In this document: positions 29,073 to 41,083 of the stretch, piece after piece
Position numbering within the stretch: position 1 is the first letter of the stretch
Layout: the number at the start of each line of letters is the position of its first letter
Origin: Halomonas sp. ALS9
GTDB lineage: Bacteria; Pseudomonadota; Gammaproteobacteria; Pseudomonadales; Halomonadaceae
Assembly: GCF_001651035.1 (NCBI RefSeq)
Contig: NZ_LXRG01000011.1
Coordinates: 62,001-126,000 of the forward strand
Direction of reading: 5' to 3'
Length of the DNA: 64,000 nt
Translations under genes and position numbers: made by a program
Notes under the pieces: model-generated
What the model was told of the DNA's origin: nothing
Seen by the model: the letters and a program-made list of their open reading frames with translations, nothing else
The model's database searches: none

Positions 29073-29605
29073 AACTCGTTATTCCCACGTGGTTTAGGAC
29101 GGAAAGTGAATTCCAAAAAGCCCGGTCCAGTGAGGAACTAGCCGGGGAGATTCAATTCAAGACCGGAAATTGTAGAGACTTCCTCTGCTGGGTGCAATTT
29201 TTCCTTGCATAAAAGCGTTATCACGCCTCAGCCAGCGTGCTTGATGCGGTGAGAGTAGCCATTAATAATGTCACTATTATTACTAATAGGTAGTTCTAAA
29301 CCTGTTGTTATTAATAGTGGGGATACTATTTGTGGATAAGCGTTTATTATTCTTATCTTTCAATAACCTATAATAATAAAAAATCTGTGTGTAAGTCCCG
29401 TATAAGCAGTCCACAAGGTGTTGGCTAGATGTGACTAACCATTGCATAAGGCGCATTTTTAACGGTTGTCCCCACCGATCCACAAGGTTTTCCCATAGGC
29501 TCATTGCAAGTTGTCCACAGGTCAATATTGAAGGCTAAACCCGTGTGGATAACCGAGGCTTTGGGCGCTACAATGGTCGGCCGTTTTCAACCGATGGTGA
29601 GATGA
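29073..29605. promoter_or_regulatory. rpmH-dnaA intergenic region, second candidate origin
   Basis: This 533-base gap carries perfect DnaA boxes (TGTGGATAA) at 29331-29339 and 29544-29552, both reading on the minus strand. Near matches occur at 29386 and 29511, next to an AT-rich stretch at about 29262-29385. In pseudomonads the origin lies in this gap, and gene polarity switches here. The box nearest dnaA (about 55 bases before its start) may serve dnaA autoregulation. Promoters for rpmH and dnaA must also lie here. Confidence 0.55.
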
Positions 29606-31072
29606 GTGTCACTGACGCTTTGGCAACAGTGCCTGGACAACCTGCAGGATGAGCTGAATTCACAACAGTTCAATACCTGGATACGCCCGCTGCAGGCAGA
29701 AGAAGGAGAGTCCAACGAGCTGCGCTTATTGGCGCCGAATCGCTTTGTGCGCGATTGGGTGAGCGATAAGTATGCCAAGCGGATTAGTGAGCTGATGCGT
29801 GAACTCGCACCGGCCAAACCGCCAAAAGTAAGCCTGACGGTAGGTAGTCGCCGCTTGGCAACTCAGGCCCCTCAGCATCGTGATTTAGGTAACCCTGTAT
29901 CCGCTTCACCGTCTCGACCGGCGTCACCTGCTGTACACACGCCGCCACGCGGCGATATTGCCGATGAGCGTGAAATTGATAGGCTGCGTGATGAAGCACC
30001 GAGCCGGCGAAATAATGAGCGTCAGGTACAGGTAGAGGGCAGCCTGAAACATGGCAGCGGCCTTAATCCTAATTTTACTTTTGATACGTTCGTAGAAGGT
30101 AAATCGAACCAATTAGCTCGCGCGGCCTCCCGCCAGGTGTCTGAAAATCCTGGTGGCGCTTATAACCCCTTGTTTTTATACGGCGGCGTAGGTTTGGGTA
30201 AAACCCACTTAATGCATGCTGTGGGGAACGCATTGGCAACCCGGCGTGAAAATGCCCGAGTTGTATACCTACACTCAGAGCGGTTTGTGGCCGATATGGT
30301 CAAGGCGCTTCAGCTTAATGCGATTAATGATTTTAAACGCTTTTACCGCAGTGTTGATGCGTTACTTATTGATGATATTCAGTTTTTTGCTGGAAAAGAG
30401 CGCTCGCAAGAAGAATTTTTTCATACCTTCAACGCACTTTTGGAAGGTGGGCAGCAAATGATCCTCACTTCTGATCGCTATCCTAAAGAGATCAGTGGTG
30501 TAGAGGAGCGCCTAAAATCACGCTTTGGTTGGGGGCTCACGGTAGCGATTGAACCACCGGAGCTTGAAACCCGCGTGGCTATCTTGATGAAAAAGGCTGA
30601 CCAAGCTAAGGTCGATTTGCCTCATGATGCGGCTTTCTTTATTGCGCAAAAAATCCGCTCCAACGTGCGCGAATTGGAAGGGGCGTTGAAAAAAGTCATC
30701 GCTGATTCTCACTTCATGGGTAAAACGATTACTCAGGACTTTATACGAGAGTCTCTGAAAGATCTTCTAGCGCTTCAAGACAAACAGGTAGGGGTAGATA
30801 ATATTCAGCGTACAGTTGCTGAATATTACAAGATTAAGGTGGCGGATCTGCTTTCTAAACGGCGTTCACGTTCAGTGGCCCGCCCTCGTCAGGTGGCGAT
30901 GGCGCTTGCTAAGGAGCTAACCAATCACAGCTTGCCTGAGATTGGCGATGCCTTTGGCGGCCGTGACCACACAACGGTGTTGCACGCTTGCCGGAAAGTG
31001 AAATCATTGCAGGAAGAGAGCGCGGATATTCGTGAGGATTACAAGAATCTATTGCGCCTGTTAACCAGTTAA
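29606..31072 (+). CDS. dnaA: chromosomal replication initiator protein DnaA
   Basis: A 488-residue initiator. Domain I (residues 1-90) opens with [20 protein letters not shown]; a variable linker follows. The AAA+ domain has Walker [10 protein letters not shown] (about residue 193) and Walker [10 protein letters not shown] (about 252). The C-terminal DNA-binding domain carries [20 protein letters not shown] and [15 protein letters not shown]. The start is GTG at 29606; the nearby ATG at 29602 is out of frame. Confidence 0.98.
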   Translation: MSLTLWQQCLDNLQDELNSQQFNTWIRPLQAEEGESNELRLLAPNRFVRDWVSDKYAKRISELMRELAPAKPPKVSLTVGSRRLATQAPQHRDLGNPVSASPSRPASPAVHTPPRGDIADEREIDRLRDEAPSRRNNERQVQVEGSLKHGSGLNPNFTFDTFVEGKSNQLARAASRQVSENPGGAYNPLFLYGGVGLGKTHLMHAVGNALATRRENARVVYLHSERFVADMVKALQLNAINDFKRFYRSVDALLIDDIQFFAGKERSQEEFFHTFNALLEGGQQMILTSDRYPKEISGVEERLKSRFGWGLTVAIEPPELETRVAILMKKADQAKVDLPHDAAFFIAQKIRSNVRELEGALKKVIADSHFMGKTITQDFIRESLKDLLALQDKQVGVDNIQRTVAEYYKIKVADLLSKRRSRSVARPRQVAMALAKELTNHSLPEIGDAFGGRDHTTVLHACRKVKSLQEESADIREDYKNLLRLLTS

Positions 31073-31132
31073 TCATCCCATGGGTCGGGCCTGTCATACG
31101 CAGGTCTTTCAGGATATAGAACCGGAGTATTG

Positions 31133-32236
31133 ATGAAATTTTCGATTTCCCGAGAGGCGCTGCTACGTCCGCTGACTCTGGTCGCTGGTGTCGTTGAGCG
31201 TCGCCAAACGTTGCCAGTGCTCTCTAATGTGCTGATTCAAGTAGAGGGTGACCAAGTGTCGCTCACTGGCACTGACTTAGAAGTCGAGCTCGTTGGTCGT
31301 ACCGTGGCCAGTCAAGTCGACCAGGCGGGTTCCGCGACAGTGCCTGCACGTAAGCTGATGGATATTTGTAAATCATTACCCGATCAGTCTGACATTCAAC
31401 TAGCCGTTGAAGAGGGCCGCGCGGTACTTCGTAGTGGTCGTTCACGATTTACTCTGTCGACTCTCCCTGTTGCTGAATTTCCCAATATCGAAGATGCAGA
31501 CGGTAGCCAGGAGATTAGCGTACCCCGCGGTACGCTAAAGCATTTGATTGAAGCCACCTCGTTTGCGATGGCGCAGCAGGATGTTCGTTATTACCTCAAT
31601 GGTATGCTGCTGGAAATTCAAAGCAACCTGTTGCGCACAGTAGCAACGGATGGCCACCGCTTGGCGATGTGTTCACGCCCAATTGAGGTCACCGTCAGCC
31701 AAGCTCAAAAGCTGATTGTGCCGCGTAAGGGTATTTTAGAGCTGTCGCGCCTGTTGGACGATAGTGATGAGCCTGTCAGCCTAACGCTCGGCTCCAGCCA
31801 TGTGCGCGCCCATACAGGGGATTTTACCTTCACCTCTAAGTTAATCGACGGTAAATTTCCCGACTATGAGCGTGTTGTGCCCCGCAATGGCGATAAAGTA
31901 TTGCTTGCTGAGCGCGCAGCACTGCGCCAAGTGCTTTCACGTACTGCCATCCTCTCCAACGAAAAGTACCGCGGTGTGCGCCTCTATCTTGAGGAGAACA
32001 ACCTTAAAGTGATGGCTAACAACCCCGAGCAAGAAGAAGCCGAGGAAAATATCGCCGTTGAGTACAACGGGGGGGCAATGGAGGTCGGTTTTAACGTAGG
32101 CTACTTGGTGGATGTTCTGACAGTGCTTAATGAAGAACGTGTGCAGATTACCCTAGCCGACCCTAATAGTAGTGCACTGCTTGAAGAGCCAGGCAGTGGT
32201 GATGCACTCTATGTCGTTATGCCAATGCGCCTGTAA
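31133..32236 (+). CDS. dnaN: DNA polymerase III subunit beta (sliding clamp)
   Basis: A 367-residue clamp that holds polymerase III on DNA. The N-terminus MKFSISREALLRPLTLVAG and the C-terminus VVMPMRL are typical, and the three-domain repeat length matches the family (366-367). ATG at 31133 is chosen over TTG three bases upstream; CGGAG precedes it. It follows dnaA by 60 bases. Confidence 0.98.
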   Translation: MKFSISREALLRPLTLVAGVVERRQTLPVLSNVLIQVEGDQVSLTGTDLEVELVGRTVASQVDQAGSATVPARKLMDICKSLPDQSDIQLAVEEGRAVLRSGRSRFTLSTLPVAEFPNIEDADGSQEISVPRGTLKHLIEATSFAMAQQDVRYYLNGMLLEIQSNLLRTVATDGHRLAMCSRPIEVTVSQAQKLIVPRKGILELSRLLDDSDEPVSLTLGSSHVRAHTGDFTFTSKLIDGKFPDYERVVPRNGDKVLLAERAALRQVLSRTAILSNEKYRGVRLYLEENNLKVMANNPEQEEAEENIAVEYNGGAMEVGFNVGYLVDVLTVLNEERVQITLADPNSSALLEEPGSGDALYVVMPMRL

Positions 32237-32281
32237 ACGTTTATGCCTGCGGGATAGCAAATATATAAACAGCTAGGTTAA

Positions 32282-32309
32282 GCGGCGCTTCTGGTAGCAG
32301 AAGCGCCGC
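32282..32309 (+). repeat. 11-bp hairpin between dnaN and recF
   Basis: A perfect stem (GCGGCGCTTCT/AGAAGCGCCGC) with a 6-base loop, 46 bases after the dnaN stop. No T run follows. It could uncouple recF expression from that of dnaN or protect the dnaN message. Confidence 0.6.
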
Positions 32310-32362
32310 AACACGTTTGGAATACTCCCTTTTCGAGGATTTTTTTAAGTGGTGATAATTGG

Positions 32363-33466
32363 ATGAGCTTGACACTGCTTAATTTCCACGCTTTACGCAA
32401 TCTTCAGCCTGTTGAGATGATCCCTTCTTCCCGCATCAATGTGATTAGCGGTGCTAATGGCAGTGGAAAAACCAGTCTGTTGGAAGGCGTACATATTCTA
32501 GGCATGGGGCGCTCTTTCCGAACGCGCCAACTTAAGAACGCGATTCAGACGGATGAGCCCCATATGACGCTTTACGGGCGTTTAAGCGGTGAGCCTGAGG
32601 TTACCCTGGGTGTGCGCCGGTTACGTGCTCAGCGGGAGCTGGAGCTTCGTTTAAAGGGTGATAAAAATGCTCGTCTGGCGGAGTTAGTAGAGGCGATGCC
32701 GCTACAGTTAATTAATCCAGATGCTTTCCGATTGCTCGAAGGATCTCCAGCTGGTCGCCGTGAGTTTCTCGACTGGGGGGTGTTTCACGTGAAACATGAC
32801 TTTTTAGTCATCTGGAAACGCTCCCGACGTGCGTTGAAACATCGGAATGCACTGCTCAGGCGTGGTAGAATACAACCTCAAGAAATGGCGGTGTGGGAGC
32901 AGGAGCTCGCCACTTGGGGCGAACAGATAGATACATTGCGTCGCGCTTGGTTTAGTGACTTTCTGCCCGTGTTTGAAGAGACGCTTAAAGTGTTACTGCC
33001 TTTACCGGGTTTGTCGCTGAATTACGCCAGAGGCTGGGATAAAGAGCGATCGCTTGCGTCGGTGTTACATGATAACCGGCTAACGGATCAACAGATGGGT
33101 TTCACTCAGCAAGGCCCACAGCGCGCTGATTTACGTATTAGGATAAACAAGCAGCCTGCGGTAGAAGTACTTTCCAGAGGCCAGCAAAAGTTAGTGGTGA
33201 GTGCTTTAAAGCTCGCCCAAGGCCGGTTTCTGGAAAGAACAGCACAGCGGCACTGTATTTACCTTATCGATGATTTGCCGGCGGAGCTTGACGAGCATAA
33301 TCGTCACCAGTTTTGTGGTTTACTCGAAGATATGCAGTGCCAAGCATTTATTACCAGTGTCGAACCTTCCGCGTTGAGGAGTACTTGGCGGACTGAGACT
33401 TCGGTTAAGATGTTTCACGTGAAACATACCGAACAGGGTCTCAGCCATCTAGAGCCAACTAACTAG
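32363..33466 (+). CDS. recF: DNA replication and repair protein RecF
   Basis: A 367-residue SMC-like ATPase for gap repair. Walker A GANGSGKT occupies residues 30-37, the signature is LSRGQQKLVV and Walker B is YLIDDLPAELDE. Two parS sites are embedded in frame, each written in protein as FHVKH (residues 141-145 and 351-355). The stop codon forms part of an 11-bp hairpin. The gene order dnaA-dnaN-recF-gyrB is standard. Confidence 0.97.
   Translation: MSLTLLNFHALRNLQPVEMIPSSRINVISGANGSGKTSLLEGVHILGMGRSFRTRQLKNAIQTDEPHMTLYGRLSGEPEVTLGVRRLRAQRELELRLKGDKNARLAELVEAMPLQLINPDAFRLLEGSPAGRREFLDWGVFHVKHDFLVIWKRSRRALKHRNALLRRGRIQPQEMAVWEQELATWGEQIDTLRRAWFSDFLPVFEETLKVLLPLPGLSLNYARGWDKERSLASVLHDNRLTDQQMGFTQQGPQRADLRIRINKQPAVEVLSRGQQKLVVSALKLAQGRFLERTAQRHCIYLIDDLPAELDEHNRHQFCGLLEDMQCQAFITSVEPSALRSTWRTETSVKMFHVKHTEQGLSHLEPTN
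32781..32796. other. parS: parS site 1 (inside recF)
   Basis: A perfect 16-bp palindrome TGTTTCACGTGAAACA, the consensus ParB-binding site of bacterial chromosomes. It is within the recF coding region, encoding FHVKH. Confidence 0.95.
33411..33426. other. parS: parS site 2 (3' end of recF)
   Basis: A second perfect TGTTTCACGTGAAACA, exactly 630 bases from site 1 and in the same reading frame of recF, close to its C-terminus. Confidence 0.95.
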
Positions 33467-33497
33467 AGCTGATTAGTTAAAATGACATCAGCTCTAG
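33463..33497 (+). repeat. 11-bp hairpin across the recF stop codon
   Basis: A perfect inverted repeat CTAGAGCTGAT/ATCAGCTCTAG with a 13-base loop; the left arm contains the recF stop codon. No T run follows. It lies in the recF-gyrB gap and may separate the two genes transcriptionally or stabilise the mRNA. Confidence 0.65.
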
Positions 33498-33524
33498 CCG
33501 GTTAAATTAGCGCAGGAAGGATAG

Positions 33525-35984
<2,460 letters not shown>

Positions 35985-35995
35985 GTTGATGGTCT

Positions 35996-36029
35996 TCGTT
36001 AACATGTTTCACGTGAAACATGTTAACGA
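35996..36029. other. parS: parS site 3 inside a 34-bp perfect palindrome
   Basis: The consensus parS at 36005-36020 is extended symmetrically by 9 bases on each side, giving an uninterrupted 34-bp palindrome in the gap after gyrB. The extension (TCGTTAACA and its complement) is not part of the parS consensus and could let the site form a cruciform or RNA hairpin. Confidence 0.93.
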
Positions 36030-36061
36030 GCCATGCCTCAAGATGATTTAGTGTCACTTAT

Positions 36062-36101
36062 AAAAGCGTCGCTGTGGATGGATTCCATAGCGACGCTTTT
36101 T
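36062..36101 (+). terminator. Rho-independent terminator of gyrB
   Basis: A stem AAAGCGTCGCT/AGCGACGCTTT followed by further T, with internal pairing in the loop (TGGA/TCCA). About 80 bases after the gyrB stop, downstream of parS site 3. Confidence 0.9.
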
Positions 36102-36220
36102 CAATGCTAGATAAATAGTATGAAGAGTGGTTGTGGCAGAGAATTTTTCTCAGCCGACCATTCTCGAACAAAGTAGAGCGATCTGAGACTCTGTTTAATA
36201 CCGCTTAGCCTCCCATTTCG

Positions 36221-36256
36221 CTTATCAATTCACTTCTCAATTAGCTATTCAATTAG
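36221..36256. repeat. three 12-bp tandem repeats across the gmhB stop codon
   Basis: Three units with exact 12-base period: CTTATCAATTCA, CTTCTCAATTAG and CTATTCAATTAG. The third contains the gmhB stop codon (36245-36247, minus strand). Confidence 0.7.
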
Positions 36257-36793
36257 CCAGTCAACAAAGTGTGCGAGATCATCGAAGATCTTGGTCTTCT
36301 CAAGACCCACGCCTTTTTGTTGCGTTTTTGCCCCTTTTCCGGTTCTAACCAGAACAGTATTGCATCCCATTACTTCGCCTGCCTCTAGATCTCGTAGGCT
36401 ATCACCGACCATCCAACTCCCCGCTAAACCCTCTAGCATCAGAATCTGTTTGATCTGTCGCAGCATACCCGGTAATGGTTTACGGCATTGGCACCCATCA
36501 TTTGGCCCATGGGGGCAGTAAGCGATATGTTCAATATGCCCGCCTTCCGCTTCTACCAATGCTATTAAGTGTTCATGCATGGCATGGAGCGTTGCTTCAT
36601 CATAATAGCCACGCGCAATACCCGATTGATTCGTTGCGACGGCAATGGAGTATCCTGCGCGTGTGAGTCGGGCAATCGCCGTAATTGAGGAAGGGTAGGG
36701 CACCCACTCATCGAGGGATTTGATGTAATCATCGGAGTCATGGTTGATGACACCGTCTCGATCAAGAATGATAAGTTTCTCGGCACTAAGCAT
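36245..36793 (-). CDS. gmhB: D-glycero-D-manno-heptose 1,7-bisphosphate 7-phosphatase
   Basis: A 182-residue HAD phosphatase of the ADP-heptose pathway. The nucleophile motif is LDRDGVINHD, followed by ATNQSGIARG. The zinc-binding cysteine loop is CPHGPNDGCQCRKP and the last HAD motif is MVGDSLRDLEAG. It lies just upstream of glyQS in convergent-free order (same strand). hldD, hldE and heptosyltransferases are 4-17 kb away in this window. Confidence 0.95.
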   Translation of the reverse strand: MLSAEKLIILDRDGVINHDSDDYIKSLDEWVPYPSSITAIARLTRAGYSIAVATNQSGIARGYYDEATLHAMHEHLIALVEAEGGHIEHIAYCPHGPNDGCQCRKPLPGMLRQIKQILMLEGLAGSWMVGDSLRDLEAGEVMGCNTVLVRTGKGAKTQQKGVGLEKTKIFDDLAHFVDWLIE

Positions 36794-36875
36794 AGAGTTC
36801 CTATTGTTACGGTTGTTGGCGATGCATACTGCCCCTTAGTTTTACGACTATCTTATACCCGATCTAGCAAAAAGA

Positions 36876-36891
36876 TGTTTCACGTGAAACA
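36876..36891. other. parS: parS site 4
   Basis: A fourth perfect TGTTTCACGTGAAACA, in the gap between gmhB and glyS. Together with sites 1-3 it makes a cluster spanning 4.1 kb. Confidence 0.95.
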
Positions 36892-36929
36892 TATGCTCCT
36901 AGCAACACGTGCTCCGCTCCCAAACAAAA

Positions 36930-36955
36930 AAGCCCAACCGTTTAGGGCTGGGCTT
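36930..36955 (-). terminator. Rho-independent terminator of glyQS
   Basis: On the minus strand, 25 bases after the glyS stop, AAGCCCA pairs with TGGGCTT and is followed by TTTT. Additional G-C pairs extend the stem inward. Confidence 0.85.
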
Positions 36956-36979
36956 GGGTTACAAACAATTATTCGACGA

Positions 36980-39046
36980 TTACTGAGGGAGCAGTGATAT
37001 ATCGGCGACTTCTAAAAACAGCGCTTGAAGGCTTGCAAGAAGCGCCAAACGATTACGCTGAATAGCCGGGTCGTCTGCCATCACCATCACTTGGTCAAAA
37101 AAGGCATCCACGGGATCGCGGAGTGTTGCAAGTACGTCGAGTGCCTGCTGATAGTCACCTGCAGCAAATAGCGGTGCCACCTTCGTCTGGCAATCTGTTA
37201 CAGCATCAAAAAGAGCCCGTTCGGCATCTTCCTGCAGCAAGCCTTGGTCGACAGGTGTGCTGCTGTCATGCGCCTGCTTGCTTAGAATATTTGAAACGCG
37301 CTTGTTAGCCGCTGCCAGCGCTGCGGCTTCGTCACGCTGTGCAAAGGCTTTCACTGCGCGCAGGCGGCGGGCGAAGTCGAGCGGGTTAGTCACCGGGCGT
37401 GCTCGCACGGCAAGGTACATTTCAGCGCTGATGCCTTCATCCTGGCCCCAGGCGCGGAAACGATCAAGCATATAGGTCAGCACATCCTCAACCAGCCCAT
37501 CGGCATTAGGTAGGCCCTTATGCTGTTCTGCGGCAACTGTGAGCAGCTCACGCAGGTCCAGATTCAATTCGCCCTTAACCAAGATGTTAAGCACACCAAT
37601 CGAGGCTCGACGAAGAGCAAAAGGATCTTTTGCGCCGGTAGGGCGCTGGCCAATCCCGAAAATTCCGACCAGCGTATCCAGGCGATCAGCCAGGGCCAAT
37701 GCCTTGCCTGTGGCGCTCTGGGGAATAGCATCGGTAGCAAAGCGCGGCAGGTACTGCTCTTCAAGCGCTTGGGCAACTTCTGCTGGTTCGCCATCCTGCT
37801 CTGCGTAGTAGCGTCCCATAATGCCCTGTAGCTCAGGGAATTCGAGCACCATCTCCGTTACAAGGTCACATTTGGCAAGCGCTACGGCGCGCTGGGCATG
37901 GGCCACATCGCCGTTGATCTGCTCAGCAATAAAGGTCGCAATCACCGTGCTACGGCGTGCTTTATCAGCCAGGGTGCCCAATTGCTGTTGGAACACAACG
38001 CTTTCTAACTGAGGAATTCGCGAAGCCAATGTGCGCTTGCGGTCGGTGTCGTAGAAAAACGCTGCATCGGCCAAGCGTGGACGAATGACTTTTTCATTCC
38101 CGGCAATGACTTGGTCAGGGTCAGCGCTGTCGATATTGGCGATGGTGATAAACAGCGGTTTCAGCTTGCCTGCGTCGTCCAGCAGGTGAAAATATTTCTG
38201 GTTAGCCTTCATTGAGGAGATCAAACACTCGGCGGGCACTTCCAGAAAGCGCTCATCAAAGCTACCGGTCAGGGCGACCGGCCATTCAACCAAGCCGCTC
38301 ACTTCTACCAGAAGGGCCTCGTCGATGACTGCATTGGCCTCCTGGACTTCAGCCTCTGCTAAGACCTGTTCACGGATGCGTTCGCGCCGTTGCTCCCGAT
38401 CCACCAATACATAGGCATTTTCAAGGGCAGCCACATACTCGTCGGCGTGGGCCAGCTGGATAGCATCAGGGGCGTGGAATCGGTGACCGTAGGTGGTGCA
38501 GGTGGCCTCTAAACCAAGGGCCTCAGCGGCTACTACATCGCTACCGTAAAGTGCCACCAACCAGTGAACCGGACGTGAAAACTCAACCCGGGAAGCGCCC
38601 CAGCGCATGTTTTTGGGCACAGGGAGGGTGCTGATAGATTTGCGGATGATCTCGGGCAGCAATGCTTGAATAGACTCCCCTTGCTGCTGTTCACGAAAAC
38701 CTAGCCAGGTGCCTTTATCGGTTTCTAAATGAATTAGCTCGTCGACGCTCACCCCGCAGGAGCGGGCAAAGCCTTCCGCCGCTTTAGTGGCCACACCTTC
38801 TTTAAAGGCGGCTGCGAGCGCTGGCCCCCGGCGTTCAACATCCCGGTCGGGCTGTTTGTCGGCAAGCTCGCTGACTTGCACTGCTAACCGTCGTGGGGTT
38901 GCAAAAGCACTAACGCTGGCGAAGGGCACGTCGGCGTCTCGCAGGCCTTTTTCGATGCCTGCTGCGAACGCATCGGAAAGCGCATCGAGGGCCGTGGGTG
39001 GCAGCTCTTCAGCACCCAGTTCTAGTAAAAGCGTATTAACAGCCAT
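36980..39046 (-). CDS. glyS: glycine-tRNA ligase subunit beta
   Basis: A 688-residue beta subunit of the heterotetrameric glycyl-tRNA synthetase. The N-terminus LLLELGAEELPPTALDAL is diagnostic, with the segments GRYYAEQDGEPAEVAQAL and ALADRLDTLVGIFGIG further on. It carries an HD-like and a C-terminal anticodon-binding (DALR) region. The ATG overlaps the glyQ stop as TAATG. Confidence 0.98.
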   Translation of the reverse strand: MAVNTLLLELGAEELPPTALDALSDAFAAGIEKGLRDADVPFASVSAFATPRRLAVQVSELADKQPDRDVERRGPALAAAFKEGVATKAAEGFARSCGVSVDELIHLETDKGTWLGFREQQQGESIQALLPEIIRKSISTLPVPKNMRWGASRVEFSRPVHWLVALYGSDVVAAEALGLEATCTTYGHRFHAPDAIQLAHADEYVAALENAYVLVDREQRRERIREQVLAEAEVQEANAVIDEALLVEVSGLVEWPVALTGSFDERFLEVPAECLISSMKANQKYFHLLDDAGKLKPLFITIANIDSADPDQVIAGNEKVIRPRLADAAFFYDTDRKRTLASRIPQLESVVFQQQLGTLADKARRSTVIATFIAEQINGDVAHAQRAVALAKCDLVTEMVLEFPELQGIMGRYYAEQDGEPAEVAQALEEQYLPRFATDAIPQSATGKALALADRLDTLVGIFGIGQRPTGAKDPFALRRASIGVLNILVKGELNLDLRELLTVAAEQHKGLPNADGLVEDVLTYMLDRFRAWGQDEGISAEMYLAVRARPVTNPLDFARRLRAVKAFAQRDEAAALAAANKRVSNILSKQAHDSSTPVDQGLLQEDAERALFDAVTDCQTKVAPLFAAGDYQQALDVLATLRDPVDAFFDQVMVMADDPAIQRNRLALLASLQALFLEVADISLLPQ

Positions 39047-40017
39047 TAGTCGTCTCCCTGATCGGCGAGTAGCTCTTGTAACAGTTCTCGGCGAAGCGTT
39101 TCTGGCGCCATGGGGAATCCTTCGGCCTTACGCGAATCAAAGTAAGCAGTCGCCACATCTCGCGCCATGGTGCGAACGCGTAAAATAAAACGCTGACGCT
39201 CGGTGACCGAAATAGCGTGGCGGGCGTCTAACAAGTTGAAGGTGTGGGAAGCCTTCAGAACTTGCTCGTAGGCTGGCAGCGGCAGGCTGGCGGCAAGCAG
39301 TTTGCCGCACTCTTGTTCCTGATGGTCAAAGTTAGCAAACAGCTGGTCGACATCGGCGTGCTCAAAATTGTAGGCGGACTGTTCGCGCTCGTTTTGCAGG
39401 TAAACATCGCCGTAAGTCACTTTGCTACCGTCGGGGGCAATGGCCCAAACGAGGTCATAAACGCTGTCGACGTCCTGCAGGTACATGGCAATACGCTCAA
39501 GCCCATAGGTCAGTTCGCCGGTGACTGGGTAGCATTCGATGCCACCTGCCTGCTGGAAGTAGGTAAACTGGGTGACTTCCATGCCGTTTAACCAGATTTC
39601 CCAGCCCAGGCCCCAAGCGCCTAGGGTAGGGGATTCCCAGTTATCTTCGACAAAGCGGACATCGTGAACCAGCGGATCAAGACCAAGACGCTTGAGCGAG
39701 CCCAGATAGAGATCCTGTAGGTTGCTCGGCGACGGCTTCATCACTACCTGGAACTGATAGTAGTGCTGAAGGCGGTTAGGGTTTTCGCCATAGCGGCCGT
39801 CAGTAGGACGGCGGGAAGGCTGTACATAGGCAGCATTCCAGGTTTCGGGGCCAATCGCCCGCAGGAAAGTAGCGGGGTGGAAAGTGCCCGCGCCGACTTC
39901 CATATCGAGCGGCTGAAGGATGACACAGCCCTGTTCTGCCCAGTACTGCTGCAGAGCAAGGATCAAGCCTTGAAAGGTCGACACATCGGGTGTCGATTGG
40001 TTTGTCGAGACACTCAT
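39046..40017 (-). CDS. glyQ: glycine-tRNA ligase subunit alpha
   Basis: The catalytic alpha subunit of bacterial glycyl-tRNA synthetase, 323 residues from the chosen ATG at 40017. An ATG at 40047 would add ten residues, but relatives begin close to the [18 protein letters not shown] motif. [16 protein letters not shown] and [20 protein letters not shown] are highly conserved. It is divergent from hldD. Confidence 0.97.
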   Translation of the reverse strand: MSVSTNQSTPDVSTFQGLILALQQYWAEQGCVILQPLDMEVGAGTFHPATFLRAIGPETWNAAYVQPSRRPTDGRYGENPNRLQHYYQFQVVMKPSPSNLQDLYLGSLKRLGLDPLVHDVRFVEDNWESPTLGAWGLGWEIWLNGMEVTQFTYFQQAGGIECYPVTGELTYGLERIAMYLQDVDSVYDLVWAIAPDGSKVTYGDVYLQNEREQSAYNFEHADVDQLFANFDHQEQECGKLLAASLPLPAYEQVLKASHTFNLLDARHAISVTERQRFILRVRTMARDVATAYFDSRKAEGFPMAPETLRRELLQELLADQGDD

Positions 40018-40126
40018 CGCGGAAAGCACCGTTGGCCATGAATTCATAAGGCGTCAAGTATACAATCCTAGGCAGATGGGTTATAGGCAAGTATGCCAAC
40101 AAGCCGCTTTAGGTAAGGAGAACAGT

Positions 40127-41083
40127 ATGATTGTGGTAACAGGCGGTGCCGGTTTTATCGGCGCCAACTTAGTTAAAGCACTAAACGCCCGTGGACGAAA
40201 CGATGTGATGGTGGTCGACGATTTACGCGATGGCACCAAGTTCGTCAATTTGGCTGACTGCACGCTGGCGGACTATCTCGACAAGGACGATTTCCTCGTT
40301 AGAGTAAAAGCTGCCCTGGCAGGCGAGAGCGTTGACCTACCCAAGATAGACGCGATTTTCCACGAGGGCGCCTGTTCGGATACCACCGAGTGGGATGGCC
40401 ACTACATGATGGAAAATAACTTTGAGTACTCCAAAGTGCTGCTTAATTACTGCGAGCAGGAGGGTATTCCTTTCTTTTATGCCTCGTCAGCCGCCACCTA
40501 TGGCGGCAGCGAGGTGTTTAAAGAGGTGCCCGAGTGTGAAAAACCGCTTAACGTATACGGCTACTCAAAACTGCTGTTTGATCAACACGTACGCGCACGG
40601 TGGAGTGAGTTAACCACGCAGGTGGTGGGGTTTCGCTACTTTAATGTCTATGGTCCGCGCGAACAGCACAAGGGCAAGATGGCTAGCGTGGCCTATCACA
40701 ATCATCTGCAAATTCGTAACGGCGAAACGCTCAAGCTGTTTGGCGCCTACGACGGCTTTGAAGCCGGTATGCAGAGCCGCGACTTTGTGTATGTCGGTGA
40801 TGTGGTCGATGTGAACCTATGGTTTTTGGATCATCCCGATCAATCCGGTATTTTTAACTTGGGCACTGGCCGGGCGGAACCCTTTAAAGCGATTGGTGAG
40901 GCCGTTATCGACTTTTACGGTAAAGGTGAAATTGACTACATTGCCTTCCCTGAAGAATTGAAAGGGCGCTATCAGAGCTATACCCGTGCTGACATTAGCA
41001 ACCTGCGTGAGAGTGGCTGCGATGTGGAGTTTAAAACCGTGGCTCAAGGGGTGAAGGCCTACTTGGGGTGGTTAAATGGCTAA
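40127..41083 (+). CDS. hldD: ADP-L-glycero-D-manno-heptose 6-epimerase
   Basis: A 318-residue short-chain dehydrogenase/epimerase that makes the heptose donor for the LPS inner core. The NADP motif is [13 protein letters not shown] at the N-terminus; SSAATYG and the catalytic YGYSK follow. The ATG at 40127 is set by AAGGAG 7 bases upstream; an upstream in-frame ATG at 40076 would add 17 unconserved residues. The end overlaps waaF by 8 bases. Confidence 0.97.
   Translation: MIVVTGGAGFIGANLVKALNARGRNDVMVVDDLRDGTKFVNLADCTLADYLDKDDFLVRVKAALAGESVDLPKIDAIFHEGACSDTTEWDGHYMMENNFEYSKVLLNYCEQEGIPFFYASSAATYGGSEVFKEVPECEKPLNVYGYSKLLFDQHVRARWSELTTQVVGFRYFNVYGPREQHKGKMASVAYHNHLQIRNGETLKLFGAYDGFEAGMQSRDFVYVGDVVDVNLWFLDHPDQSGIFNLGTGRAEPFKAIGEAVIDFYGKGEIDYIAFPEELKGRYQSYTRADISNLRESGCDVEFKTVAQGVKAYLGWLNG

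Noticed and set aside
29283..29525. 80-codon frame in the rpmH-dnaA gap
   Set aside because: AT-rich, low-complexity translation over DnaA boxes; most likely non-coding.
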